DNA of 37,986 nucleotides, taken from Enterococcus viikkiensis (GTDB lineage: Bacteria; Bacillota; Bacilli; Lactobacillales; Enterococcaceae). Positions 1 to 6,704 of this stretch are shown here, in pieces; the stretch's first letter is position 1; each line of letters begins with the position of its first letter. A model generated the notes under the pieces. The model saw only the letters and a program-made list of their open reading frames with translations. It searched no databases and was not told the DNA's origin. Where the stretch lies: NCBI RefSeq assembly GCF_005405345.1, contig NZ_BJDW01000025.1, forward strand, positions 1-37,986. The letters run 5' to 3'. Position numbers and translations under genes: made by a program.

Positions 1-77
1 TCATAGAAGATGTGTGTTATGCTTTGCATATTGGTTTTATCTTCCTATAAAACGGCTTAGAAGCCCGTCACCCGCTT
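1..77. repeat. attL: attL core (77-base direct repeat)
   Basis: Identical over all 77 bases to 37910-37986. An exact long repeat bounding a complete phage genome with an adjacent integrase gene is the signature of a tyrosine-integrase attachment core. On the minus strand the core holds an open frame of 12 codons ending in TAA at 39-37 (residues AGDGLLSRFIGR), which may be the 3' end of the host target gene. I do not recognise that gene. The exact crossover point within the 77 bases cannot be seen. Confidence 0.9.
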
Positions 78-82
78 CCTTA

Positions 83-133
83 AAGAACGTTGAACCCTTG
101 ATATATAAGGGTTTCTAACGTTCTTATTTTTTT
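83..133 (+). terminator. Rightward terminator just inside attL
   Basis: A 9-bp stem (83-91 with 117-125) encloses a second 7-bp stem (93-99 with 107-113), followed by a run of seven T at 127-133. This is a strong intrinsic terminator for transcription entering from the host on the left. It would stop host read-through from running antisense into the integrase gene. On the opposite strand only three T follow the hairpin, so leftward termination of the integrase transcript here would be weaker. Confidence 0.8.
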
Positions 134-158
134 GATTACACAAAAATTACACAAAAAG
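132..158. repeat. Integrase arm-type repeat, left
   Basis: This 27-base segment is repeated exactly at 37857-37883. Each copy contains two tandem 11-mers, ATTACACAAAA, so the two arms carry four copies. Short tandem direct repeats flanking the core on both sides are typical of arm-type sites bound by the N-terminal domain of phage tyrosine integrases. Binding is inferred. Confidence 0.65.
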
Positions 159-174
159 TATAAAAATCGTATTT

Positions 175-1317
175 TTAGAGGATGTCTTTCATGTAATCGA
201 AGACCTTCTTTTTGTTCTTATTCCTATTATCTTTGGTCGCAGATGCATACTCATAAGATTGTGAAATATTTTTATGGCCAAGTTGGTTTTTTATATATAT
301 TGGATCAGCTTCGGCTAAAATCATGGCGTCAGCTCTTGCATGTCTAAAAGCGTGAGAAGTTATCCTAGGAAGACCGGCAAGTTTGCAAGTCTCTTCAATA
401 TAATCATTTACTGCATCGTTAGAAATTGGCCATGTGTTTTGCTCGTTCACAAAAATTAAGTTTCTTGGATTTTTAACTTTTCCTAAAATGACACGTTCAT
501 TTTGAATTCTCTTATGTTTTTTGAGCTCCATAAATAGAGAGTAGGGGACATCGACGTCTCGAATACCACTTGGAGTTTTAGTATCGCCAAGACCTCGATC
601 TTCTTCATCATTTTGATAAGCCCGCTGAATTTTAATTACTCCGTGTTTTTCATCTAAGTCAGACCAAAACAAGGCTGCAATCTCTTGATATCGGCATCCA
701 GTGTAGAGCTGCGCCAAGACAAAATATTTACTAATAGTGTCAGGGCGAGCTAGAAGTGTAGCTCTGAATTTCTTTGTCTCCTCGTAACTAATCGTGATAT
801 TTTTATCATGTTCGGGTTCGACACCTGTTAGCTTAGCGTTTCTAGCTGGATTAGAATGGATATACCTCATATCAACAGCTTCAAGAAAGACGGCTTTACA
901 GATTTCATGTCTATTTTTAACTGTTGTGGTAGATAGAGCGTCGCCTTTGATCCCACCTTCGCTGCCTAACCAATTCAAAAACTTTTGATAGCTTAATTTT
1001 GTAACACCCAAAAGGGTCTGCTGATCGCCAAAGAACTGTTGAAGATTTTTTCTTGTCAGTAAATATCTTCTTAAAGTTCTATTCGATACTTTTCCTCGTT
1101 TAAAAGTATCTACATATTCATCAAAAAAATCGAGTAGGTTAGTTTGGTGGACAGATTCACCACGAGAAACTTTACTTAAAAACTCAATTTCAGCTTCTTT
1201 AACTGCTTTTTTTGTAGGGCCTGTAAGCATCTTGCTTTCCCAAGTATTTGTGATTGGGTCCTTATACCTAAACCGAAGTCTCCATTTACCCTTTTCGATC
1301 ATTTTCGGTTCTGCCAT
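175..1317 (-). CDS. int: Tyrosine integrase
   Basis: Site-specific recombinase that would integrate and excise the prophage at the 77-base core. The 380-residue product has an N-terminal arm-binding segment (about 8-55), a helical core-binding domain (about 60-160) and a catalytic domain with R209, K247, H322-x-x-R325, H348 and nucleophile Y357, all in the expected spacing, so it looks intact. The ATG at 1317 is chosen because GAAAGGA lies about nine bases upstream on the minus strand. An in-frame ATG at 1368 has only a poor ribosome site. The gene sits beside attL and its arm repeats, transcribed toward the left end, the usual arrangement for Gram-positive temperate phages. Confidence 0.95.
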   Translation of the reverse strand: MAEPKMIEKGKWRLRFRYKDPITNTWESKMLTGPTKKAVKEAEIEFLSKVSRGESVHQTNLLDFFDEYVDTFKRGKVSNRTLRRYLLTRKNLQQFFGDQQTLLGVTKLSYQKFLNWLGSEGGIKGDALSTTTVKNRHEICKAVFLEAVDMRYIHSNPARNAKLTGVEPEHDKNITISYEETKKFRATLLARPDTISKYFVLAQLYTGCRYQEIAALFWSDLDEKHGVIKIQRAYQNDEEDRGLGDTKTPSGIRDVDVPYSLFMELKKHKRIQNERVILGKVKNPRNLIFVNEQNTWPISNDAVNDYIEETCKLAGLPRITSHAFRHARADAMILAEADPIYIKNQLGHKNISQSYEYASATKDNRNKNKKKVFDYMKDIL

Positions 1318-1448
1318 AATCAATTGTCCTTTCTGATTATTTAGTATTAAATCAGGAATAGAGTCCATAAAGCCTATTAATTCGCATTATTTTCATACTC
1401 CATTCTGATTTTTAGATATAAAATCAAACGTATGTTCTTTTTGGCGTG

Positions 1449-1468
1449 AAAAGAAAAGCCCGAAGGCT
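1449..1468 (-). terminator. Leftward terminator after the lysogeny operon
   Basis: On the minus strand a short AGCC-TTCG-GGCT hairpin with a stable tetraloop is followed by TTTTCTTTT. It lies directly beyond the stop codon of the leftward gene at 1473-2195 and probably ends the repressor transcript before int. Apart from this hairpin I see nothing in 1318-1472. Confidence 0.6.
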
Positions 1469-1472
1469 GATC

Positions 1473-2195
1473 TTAATTCCATTTAAATTCGTTAGCAGAA
1501 AGTATTCTTGAACCACCATACGAATTTTCACCATTGTATACATAGATATGTGGTCTAGTATCCAAAGCTTCATTACTCATTACTATTCCTTGAGCTGAAC
1601 TAGCTAAACTATCTTTGTCTGACTCTGATAAAGTTTGAAAATCAGCGGTGACCTGCATATCAATATCAGAACCGTCATATTTGATAGATTGAACGTACAT
1701 CCAATTAGTATAGTCAGGATTAGGGGTACCAGCTGAAGTAAGGTTACCATTTCCATCGATTGTTCCCATTGCCCATCCTTGATTAAGTTTTAAATCCTGG
1801 TCAATTAGAGCATTTGTTTCAGCATACTTTTGTTCTTCCTCTTGTTTTTTTGCTGCTTTTTCTGCTTCCTTACTTTCCTTGACTCTTTGTTGTTCTGCTT
1901 CTCTGGATTGAGATTGCTCAATACGTAATTTTTCTTCAGATTCCTCTTTTGATTTAGATTCTTGAATTTCTGAAGAGGAAAGCGAACTCTCTTTAGTGTT
2001 TTGTTCTGTCGCTGAATTAGCATCCTTGCTATCTTTATCTGTTTCGTCATTAGGTGAGAAAACTCCAATAATTAATAATGATAATACAATTAAGCCTATC
2101 GAAATATTTCTGTTTTTTTTATTAGGCCTTTTTTTTATGAAATACCACGTCCCCACACAGCCTGCAATAAAAACTAAACTTGCCAACATATCCAT
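1473..2195 (-). CDS. Membrane protein with coiled coil, lysogeny module
   Basis: Product of 240 residues. Residues about 3-20 and 30-47 are hydrophobic and probably form two membrane helices separated by a basic loop (KKRPNKKNR). Residues about 50-130 are extremely rich in E, K, S and Q and look like a coiled coil. The C-terminal 100 residues look folded (Trp, Tyr and Gly spaced through beta-like stretches). A strong AGGAGG precedes the ATG. I do not recognise the family. Its place between integrase and repressor, in a transcript likely on in lysogens, is where superinfection-exclusion and lysogenic-conversion genes are often found in low-GC phages. A surface-exposed exclusion role is therefore possible but only inferred from location and topology. 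Confidence 0.8.
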   Translation of the reverse strand: MDMLASLVFIAGCVGTWYFIKKRPNKKNRNISIGLIVLSLLIIGVFSPNDETDKDSKDANSATEQNTKESSLSSSEIQESKSKEESEEKLRIEQSQSREAEQQRVKESKEAEKAAKKQEEEQKYAETNALIDQDLKLNQGWAMGTIDGNGNLTSAGTPNPDYTNWMYVQSIKYDGSDIDMQVTADFQTLSESDKDSLASSAQGIVMSNEALDTRPHIYVYNGENSYGGSRILSANEFKWN

Positions 2196-2268
2196 TTTTA
2201 ACTCCTCCTAAAATTACATTTTATTTGTTGGATTACCCTATACAGAAAACCCCTATCTTCTCAAAAGA

Positions 2269-2736
2269 CTATCGAAACCATTCAAATACTCCTACTGTAC
2301 CGTTTGCTCTAAAAATGATTCTGTAATTTTTATACGACATGCCTTCTGGATACATCTTTGAGTAGGTCTTTACAGCATCTTTTAGGGCTTCTGTCGTAAT
2401 TCCCAAAAACTCGGCTGATTCCCACATATAGGTGAATCGTTCGTAATAACAAGCTATGAAATCTTCCGGACTAACAATAAGTGTTGATCCGATATCACGT
2501 GCTTTTTGCTCTTGCTTTCGCTTTTCATTTGTATCTTGATCAATAATATCGCCGTAGCTCGTCAAGTGATGGGCGATTTCTTCTGCAACAGTAGAAGTAA
2601 GCTCACTTGATGATTGGCTAGGATTTAAATATATAACGTTGTCTATATACAAGCCTTTTTGCTTTTCGGGCATTTTATTCTCAAACCTATATTCGAGACT
2701 TGGAAACCTTGCCATTAACTTCTCAACATTATTCAA
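2269..2736 (-). CDS. ImmA/IrrE-like metallopeptidase-family protein
   Basis: Product of 155 residues placed nine bases downstream of the repressor gene, the standard position for ImmA-type proteins. In ICEBs1, ImmA cleaves the ImmR repressor to trigger induction. The expected zinc motif HExxH appears here as EEIAHH (within TVAEEIAHH), so the first histidine is replaced by glutamate. The same substitution is common in phage members of this family, and it is unclear whether they are proteolytic. The rest of the fold fits: an N-terminal beta region (YIDNVIYLN) and a helix after the motif. The role in clearing the repressor at 2746-3060 is inferred from family and neighbourhood. Confidence 0.8.
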   Translation of the reverse strand: MNNVEKLMARFPSLEYRFENKMPEKQKGLYIDNVIYLNPSQSSSELTSTVAEEIAHHLTSYGDIIDQDTNEKRKQEQKARDIGSTLIVSPEDFIACYYERFTYMWESAEFLGITTEALKDAVKTYSKMYPEGMSYKNYRIIFRANGTVGVFEWFR

Positions 2737-2745
2737 ATATTACAC

Positions 2746-3060
2746 CTACTTACCATGATCTCTGTTTTTAATGTAATCAATAAATGAGAGGATATCTTTC
2801 ATGTCTTCTTCAGAAGCATCCTCATCTATATGAGCTGCAACTGTTTGAATGTTATGATCATCGGTTTCATCATCAAAATACGAAATAGACACCCCGAGTG
2901 CTTTAGAAAGTTTTTTTACAGTATCTAAAGTAGGGTCTTTTCGGGTTCCATTCTCAAATCGTGAAATCTGAGATGCGCTCACACCGGATTTTAAAGCCAA
3001 TTGATTCACGCCATAGCCTTTAGAATTACGCAATTCTCGAAGTTTTTCACCAAATTCCAT
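2746..3060 (-). CDS. CI-like repressor (XRE family HTH)
   Basis: Product of 104 residues. An XRE helix-turn-helix occupies about residues 6-60 (LRELRNSKGYGVNQLALKSG, then SASQISRFENG), followed by an acidic C-terminal tail of about 40 residues. There is no LexA-type autocleavage domain, so induction probably depends on the ImmA-like partner next door. The ATG is preceded by GAAGGGGGGA. It is transcribed leftward from a promoter at 3085-3113 whose spacer contains one of four related operators. It would keep the rightward early promoter off in the lysogen. Confidence 0.9.
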   Translation of the reverse strand: MEFGEKLRELRNSKGYGVNQLALKSGVSASQISRFENGTRKDPTLDTVKKLSKALGVSISYFDDETDDHNIQTVAAHIDEDASEEDMKDILSFIDYIKNRDHGK

Positions 3061-3084
3061 AAAAATCCCCCCTTCTTATTATTT

Positions 3085-3113
3085 ATAATATAGCCATCTG
3101 GCAATAATCACAA
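3085..3113 (-). promoter_or_regulatory. Leftward repressor promoter
   Basis: On the minus strand TTGTGA (3113-3108) and TATTAT (3090-3085) are separated by 17 bases, upstream of the repressor ATG. The spacer contains operator 3091-3104. Both hexamers are close to the sigma-A consensus. The repressor could therefore regulate its own synthesis. Confidence 0.65.
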
Positions 3114-3187
3114 AGAAAAATTGCAAATTGGCAACAAAAAGTGTTGCCTTAAGACAATTTAAATGGTATATTATTGTCATAAGGCAA
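3091..3187. promoter_or_regulatory. Four-site operator array of the genetic switch
   Basis: Four 14-base imperfect palindromes built on TTGCC/GGCAA half sites: 3091-3104 (TAGCCATCTGGCAA), 3121-3134 (TTGCAAATTGGCAA), 3144-3157 (TTGCCTTAAGACAA) and 3174-3187 (TTGTCATAAGGCAA). Their centres are 30, 23 and 30 bases apart, a symmetrical layout. The first lies in the spacer of the leftward promoter. The third covers the -35 box of the rightward promoter and the fourth covers its start region. The CI-like and Cro-like proteins are the obvious ligands. Confidence 0.7.
3144..3172 (+). promoter_or_regulatory. Rightward early promoter
   Basis: TTGCCT (3144-3149) and TATATT (3167-3172) have a 17-base spacer. 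The -35 box is inside one operator, and the transcription start would fall inside or beside the operator at 3174-3187. This promoter should drive the early operon starting with the Cro-like gene at 3202. Confidence 0.65.
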
Positions 3188-3201
3188 CGGAGGTGGTAAA
3201 A

Positions 3202-3456
3202 GTGAAGATTTTACTCAAACAAGATATATTTGAAAAATTAATGCAAGACAATGATTTTGACCCATATTCATTAGCGAAAAAAATGAACGTTGCGCCTTCA
3301 ACCATCTATCGTATTATGAATGGAGATCGCGGAGTTGGCGGTGAACTGATTCCTAAAATACTTAAAGCTTTTAATTTCTCAGAAAAAGATTTTGATAAGC
3401 TTTTTATTTTTAGTGATACGTTGCCATATGACAATGGTTCGAAGGAGGTGATCTAA
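3202..3456 (+). CDS. Cro-like HTH protein
   Basis: First gene of the rightward early operon, opposite the repressor, so probably the Cro counterpart that turns off repressor synthesis. The GTG at 3202 is chosen because GGAGGTGG lies just upstream. An ATG at 3163 is in frame but sits on the -10 box of the promoter and would not be in the message. The 84-residue product has a helix-turn-helix (YSLAKKMNVAPSTIYRIMNG) and a C-terminal helix. Its stop codon overlaps the next start in TAATG. Confidence 0.8.
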   Translation: MKILLKQDIFEKLMQDNDFDPYSLAKKMNVAPSTIYRIMNGDRGVGGELIPKILKAFNFSEKDFDKLFIFSDTLPYDNGSKEVI

Positions 3457-3572
3457 TGACTAAGCAAGAAAAAATTGAATTAGTAATAGATGCAAGACCA
3501 AATCTAAAAAGAATCATTAAATGTGCGAACGATGAACAGCTTGATCGTCTAGTAGAAGAAGTTCAAAAATAG
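3456..3572 (+). CDS. Small protein, 38 residues
   Basis: A short open frame starting in the TAATG overlap with the Cro-like gene and preceded by an excellent ribosome site (GGAGGTG, eight bases before the ATG). The product begins MTKQEKIELVIDARPNLKR and ends in EEVQK. It is charged, mostly helical in appearance and without membrane segments. I do not recognise a family. The ribosome site and translational overlap are the main reasons to call it real. It may be a small partner or modulator of the switch proteins. Confidence 0.6.
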   Translation: MTKQEKIELVIDARPNLKRIIKCANDEQLDRLVEEVQK

Positions 3573-3643
3573 CTACAGCGTGAATTATATGAGGCAGCTT
3601 TCGCTTAATGATTCAAGCTTTGCTTACAGTATCTCAATAAGCC

Positions 3644-3671
3644 AATCTGAAATACAGATTGTGTATTCAGA
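3644..3671 (+). promoter_or_regulatory. Two competing hairpins before the next HTH gene
   Basis: AATCTG pairs with CAGATT (3644-3660). Alternatively TCTGAA-A-TACA pairs with TGTA-TTCAGA (3646-3671). The two hairpins share bases, so only one can form at a time. They end about 18 bases before the ATG at 3690 and directly upstream of its GAAAGGAAGG ribosome site. This could be an operator or a translation switch. No ligand can be named. Confidence 0.3.
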
Positions 3672-3689
3672 AGAAAGGAAGGAAATTAG

Positions 3690-4229
3690 ATGAATGTAGT
3701 ATCACAAGTATTAAGACGGCCAATTATTAACTGGCTTGTTAAAAGCGAGATAAGCAAAAAAGAAATTTCAAAAGCTCTAGGAGTTTCACGGCAAACGCCG
3801 ACTGATTGGACAAAGGATAAACCTGCAAATGTGACTCCTGAAAATGGCGTTCGATTATCTGAATTCGCCAACGATTCAGAATTGACTATGAGCATTATCT
3901 ATCAATTCTTCGGTGTATTTAGACCTATGGATGGTGATCTTTATAGAAGAGACCTTTCGGCATCGGATGATCTGAGAGAGTTAGAAGAGAACGAGAGGGA
4001 TGAAGCTAAAGCAATCGCTCAACGTGTTCTTTTGAAACGAGTGCAAAAGTTAGATTCAAAGGACTTTGATTTACTGCTTAAATTTTCTAAGGAACAAGCT
4101 GAGGCGGTATTCGCAAACATTCAATATTTAAATGCGTTATGCGATATACAAAATATTTCAATTATGGATTTGTTTGACACCTTTATGAGAGATTGGCAAG
4201 CAGCGGGTTATTTCGGAAAGGATGAATGA
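3690..4229 (+). CDS. HTH-containing phage regulator
   Basis: Product of 179 residues. Residues about 18-40 (SEISKKEISKALGVSRQTPT) form a helix-turn-helix with a Trp just after it. Residues about 80-175 form a charged, helical region ending in a segment rich in aromatic residues (FMRDWQAAGYF). I cannot assign a named family. It is probably a DNA-binding regulator acting early in the lytic programme. The ATG has GGAAGGAAA upstream. The stop overlaps the start of the next gene, so the two are probably translated together. Confidence 0.8.
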   Translation: MNVVSQVLRRPIINWLVKSEISKKEISKALGVSRQTPTDWTKDKPANVTPENGVRLSEFANDSELTMSIIYQFFGVFRPMDGDLYRRDLSASDDLRELEENERDEAKAIAQRVLLKRVQKLDSKDFDLLLKFSKEQAEAVFANIQYLNALCDIQNISIMDLFDTFMRDWQAAGYFGKDE

Positions 4230-4231
4230 TA

Positions 4232-4507
4232 ATGGTTGATTCAGAAAAACAGATGAATGAATTAGCTCGAAGATTATCACGCAATTTATATCTTTGCATG
4301 GGCTTCAATAAGCCGATAAAAATTACTGATTTATCCCAAAAAAGTGGAGTATCAACTGCAGTAATTAGCAGAATTAAAAATGATTGGCAAGGAAAAGAAA
4401 AAGTGAAGCTTGAAACGGTCGTTAAATTGGCAACAGCGTTAAATGTTGACAGTGTTGATTTATTAAGTAATGAGTCAATTTTTGAAAAATTGGAGGTACG
4501 AGCATGA
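4232..4507 (+). CDS. Small XRE-type HTH protein
   Basis: Product of 91 residues with a typical XRE helix-turn-helix (ITDLSQKSGVSTAVISRIKN) followed by the usual recognition-helix extension (LETVVKLATALNV). Two ATG codons are possible. The one at 4232 is preferred because it lies nine bases after AAAGGA, whereas 4226 is only three bases from it. It is the fourth HTH protein of the window, so the switch region is rich in regulators. Its stop overlaps the next start in ATGA. Confidence 0.75.
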   Translation: MVDSEKQMNELARRLSRNLYLCMGFNKPIKITDLSQKSGVSTAVISRIKNDWQGKEKVKLETVVKLATALNVDSVDLLSNESIFEKLEVRA

Positions 4508-4689
4508 AAAATTATGTTAGAGACACAGCGATTGGATTGTTGATTTTGCTTTTTCTTTTAAAAATGTCACAAACCAATCTTTTTGAAGTAGTAGTTTTAG
4601 TTACTGGTGTAGCGATTGTAAATGTTCTGTCATTTATCTCTCAGAAACACAGGGTAGAAAATGAAGACACAAAAAAAGAGACTTACTAG
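4504..4689 (+). CDS. Small two-helix membrane protein
   Basis: Product of 61 residues with two hydrophobic stretches, about 9-21 (AIGLLILLFLL) and 27-45 (FEVVVLVTGVAIVNVL), then a charged tail. GGAGG lies upstream and the start overlaps the previous stop (ATGA). I do not recognise a family. Small membrane proteins in phage early operons are often host-takeover or exclusion factors, but nothing here fixes the role. Confidence 0.65.
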   Translation: MKNYVRDTAIGLLILLFLLKMSQTNLFEVVVLVTGVAIVNVLSFISQKHRVENEDTKKETY

Positions 4690-4762
4690 CCGGCAAGCAA
4701 AAGTAAGACTCAAAAGGTTAATCTATTTGACCTCATTCTATCAAATACAGGAGGAGTTAACA

Positions 4763-5095
4763 ATGTTTATTTATGATCGAGCTATGGAAGACACCAGCAA
4801 CGGCGTGTTTATCAATATTACCGAATCAAATAATATCGATTCAGAGTATGACTATATGTTTGATGATTTAGGTTCAGAAGTTCACCCAGAAGACCTAGTC
4901 ATGAAAGTTGTTTTTTCCAAAAAAGAGATATGCGGTGATCGATTACTAAAAGTTACTTTCGCTAAATACGTTACGATCGACAACTATGTTGATCTGATTG
5001 ATGACATCGGTATCGAGTATCAAGACTATAGCTTCGCCATAGAAGGCAAAGAATATCTTCAAAAGAAATTAGAGGGGGCGTTAGAGCGTGAGTAA
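4763..5095 (+). CDS. Hypothetical acidic protein
   Basis: Product of 110 residues, acidic (many D and E), beginning MFIYDRAMEDTSN. The frame stays open upstream to an ATG at 4661, but the ATG at 4763 has a strong AGGAGGAG at the right distance and the upstream part overlaps the preceding gene, so 4763 is chosen. No membrane segment and no cysteine cluster. It directly precedes and overlaps the bet gene, so it may help recombination. The function is unknown. Confidence 0.7.
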   Translation: MFIYDRAMEDTSNGVFINITESNNIDSEYDYMFDDLGSEVHPEDLVMKVVFSKKEICGDRLLKVTFAKYVTIDNYVDLIDDIGIEYQDYSFAIEGKEYLQKKLEGALERE

Positions 5096-5915
5096 TGAAA
5101 TTTTAGAAAAACCGATTGAATATGAAGCGAACGGCGAGGAAGTCAAGTTAACAGGAAACATGGTTAAACAGTACCTCGTTTCTGGTAACGGTAAAGTTAC
5201 TGATCAAGAGTTGGTGATGTTTCTACAACTTGCTAAATATCAAAAACTAAATCCTTTTCTAAATGAAGCATATCTAGTTAAGTTCGGCTCTCAACCAGCT
5301 CAAATAATTGTTTCTAAAGAAGCATTTATGAAGCGAGCAGAAAATCACCCACAATATGATGGATTTGAAGCTGGTATTGTGGTCCAACGTGGAGACGACA
5401 TCAAGGAACTATCTGGTGGTATTAAGCTTCCTAAAGACAAGTTGATCGGTGGCTGGGCGAAGGTTTATCGAAAAGATCGTAAGATGCCGATTGAATCTCA
5501 AGTAGCATTAGAAGAATTCTCTAAAGGTCAAGCAACTTGGAAAAATATGCCAAATACGATGATTCGAAAAACTGCAATCGTTAATGCTTTGCGAGAAGCC
5601 TTTCCTGAAACGTTAGGCGCCATGTACACGGAAGATGATAAACAACCATTAAATCATGCAACAACATCTAAGGACATTGCTCCTGAACCAGAAAAGACGA
5701 AAGCGATAGAAGATAAGCTATTTAAACAATCAACTATCAAAAAACCAGTTCAAGAGTTTATCAATGAAATTGATCTTGAAGAAGCGGATAAAGAACTAGA
5801 CAAAGACATTGAGCAAGAAGAGCTTGATCTAAATTATCCTGATCCAAATACTCATAACTTTGATAGAGAGGACGTGACTCCGATTGATGACGGAGAAGAC
5901 AATTATCCTTTCTGA
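5088..5915 (+). CDS. bet: Bet/RecT single-strand annealing recombinase
   Basis: Single-strand DNA annealing protein of the RecT/Red-beta group, which pairs complementary strands during phage recombination and works with a 5'-3' exonuclease. The 275-residue product carries recognisable conserved segments: LQLAKYQKLNPFLNEAYLVK (about 47-66), SKEAFMKRAENHPQYDG and MIRKTAIVNALREAFPE. The C-terminal 85 residues are acidic and low in complexity, as is common in these proteins where that part binds partners. Start is GTG at 5088 with GAGGGGGCG upstream. The exonuclease gene begins inside its 3' end, so the pair is translationally coupled. Confidence 0.9.
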   Translation: MSNEILEKPIEYEANGEEVKLTGNMVKQYLVSGNGKVTDQELVMFLQLAKYQKLNPFLNEAYLVKFGSQPAQIIVSKEAFMKRAENHPQYDGFEAGIVVQRGDDIKELSGGIKLPKDKLIGGWAKVYRKDRKMPIESQVALEEFSKGQATWKNMPNTMIRKTAIVNALREAFPETLGAMYTEDDKQPLNHATTSKDIAPEPEKTKAIEDKLFKQSTIKKPVQEFINEIDLEEADKELDKDIEQEELDLNYPDPNTHNFDREDVTPIDDGEDNYPF

Positions 5916-6693
5916 TGAAAACTATTATTCAAATGAGGCTGACTGGCAGTACATGTCAGTCAGCCAATACAAAAGTTTTTTAACGTGTGAAGCAGCAACG
6001 CTTGCTGAATTAAAAGGTGAATGGCAAGCAGATAGAGATAAGAAACCTTTGTTAGTTGGAAATTACGTCCATTCTTATTACGAATCAAAAAAAGCTCACA
6101 AAACCTTCAAAGATGAAAACAAAGAAAAAATGTTCTCCAGTCGCAAACCATTCGGACTTTTAAAAGACTTTCAAATCGCAGAACAAATGATTGATCGACT
6201 AAAACAGGAACCCGCATTCAATCAGATTTATCGAGGAGATAAGGAAGTCATTGTGACTGGTGAATTATTTGGAATCGAATGGAAAGGCAAGATTGATTGT
6301 TTAAATCTAAATGATGGTTACTTTGTTGATATCAAGACAACAAAAGATATACATGAAAAGAAGTATGACATTTATTGGGGCCCTAGAGCTAACTTCATCG
6401 AACGTTACGGATATGCGCTTCAAATGGCTGTCTATCGAGAGTTGTTAGAGCAACAGTACAATAAACAGTTCGTTCCATTCATTGCAGCAGTTAGCAAACA
6501 GACACCTAGTGACGTTGGTTTAATTACTTTAGACGAATCGAAGATGCAATCAGAACTATCGAGATTAGAAGAAAACATTGATCATATCCATCGAGTGAAG
6601 ATGGGACAAGAAGAACCAACTCAATGTGGTCAATGCGATTACTGTAGAGGACACAAACGAATCACTGGTTTTATCAATATGAATGATTTGTAG
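5887..6693 (+). CDS. PD-(D/E)XK exonuclease (RecE-like) with Cys cluster
   Basis: Partner nuclease of the Bet protein, expected to resect double-stranded ends. The 268-residue product shows RecB-type motifs in order: H62 in VGNYVH, D137 in GKIDCLN, D148-x-K150 in YFVDIKTT, and QxxxY (Q179, Y183). In addition C34 near the N-terminus and C247, C250 and C253 near the C-terminus give the 1+3 cysteine pattern that holds a 4Fe-4S cluster in AddB and Cas4. The cluster here is inferred. Start is ATG at 5887 (an overlapping TTG precedes it). It has no strong ribosome site and probably relies on coupling to bet. Confidence 0.85.
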   Translation: MTEKTIILSDENYYSNEADWQYMSVSQYKSFLTCEAATLAELKGEWQADRDKKPLLVGNYVHSYYESKKAHKTFKDENKEKMFSSRKPFGLLKDFQIAEQMIDRLKQEPAFNQIYRGDKEVIVTGELFGIEWKGKIDCLNLNDGYFVDIKTTKDIHEKKYDIYWGPRANFIERYGYALQMAVYRELLEQQYNKQFVPFIAAVSKQTPSDVGLITLDESKMQSELSRLEENIDHIHRVKMGQEEPTQCGQCDYCRGHKRITGFINMNDL

Positions 6694-6704
6694 GAGGGAA
6701 TTTG

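Noticed and set aside
1-130. A tRNA gene as attachment site (a CTTCTAA anticodon-like loop in the minus strand of the core)
   Set aside because: The seven-base loop looks like tRNA-Arg, but the stem around it has a mismatch, and no T-arm or acceptor stem follows. The GGGTTCAA-like bases nearby belong to the terminator hairpin at 83-133.
3163-3201. ATG at 3163 as start of the Cro-like protein
   Set aside because: It overlaps the -10 box of the rightward promoter, so it would be upstream of the transcript. The GTG at 3202 has a good ribosome site.
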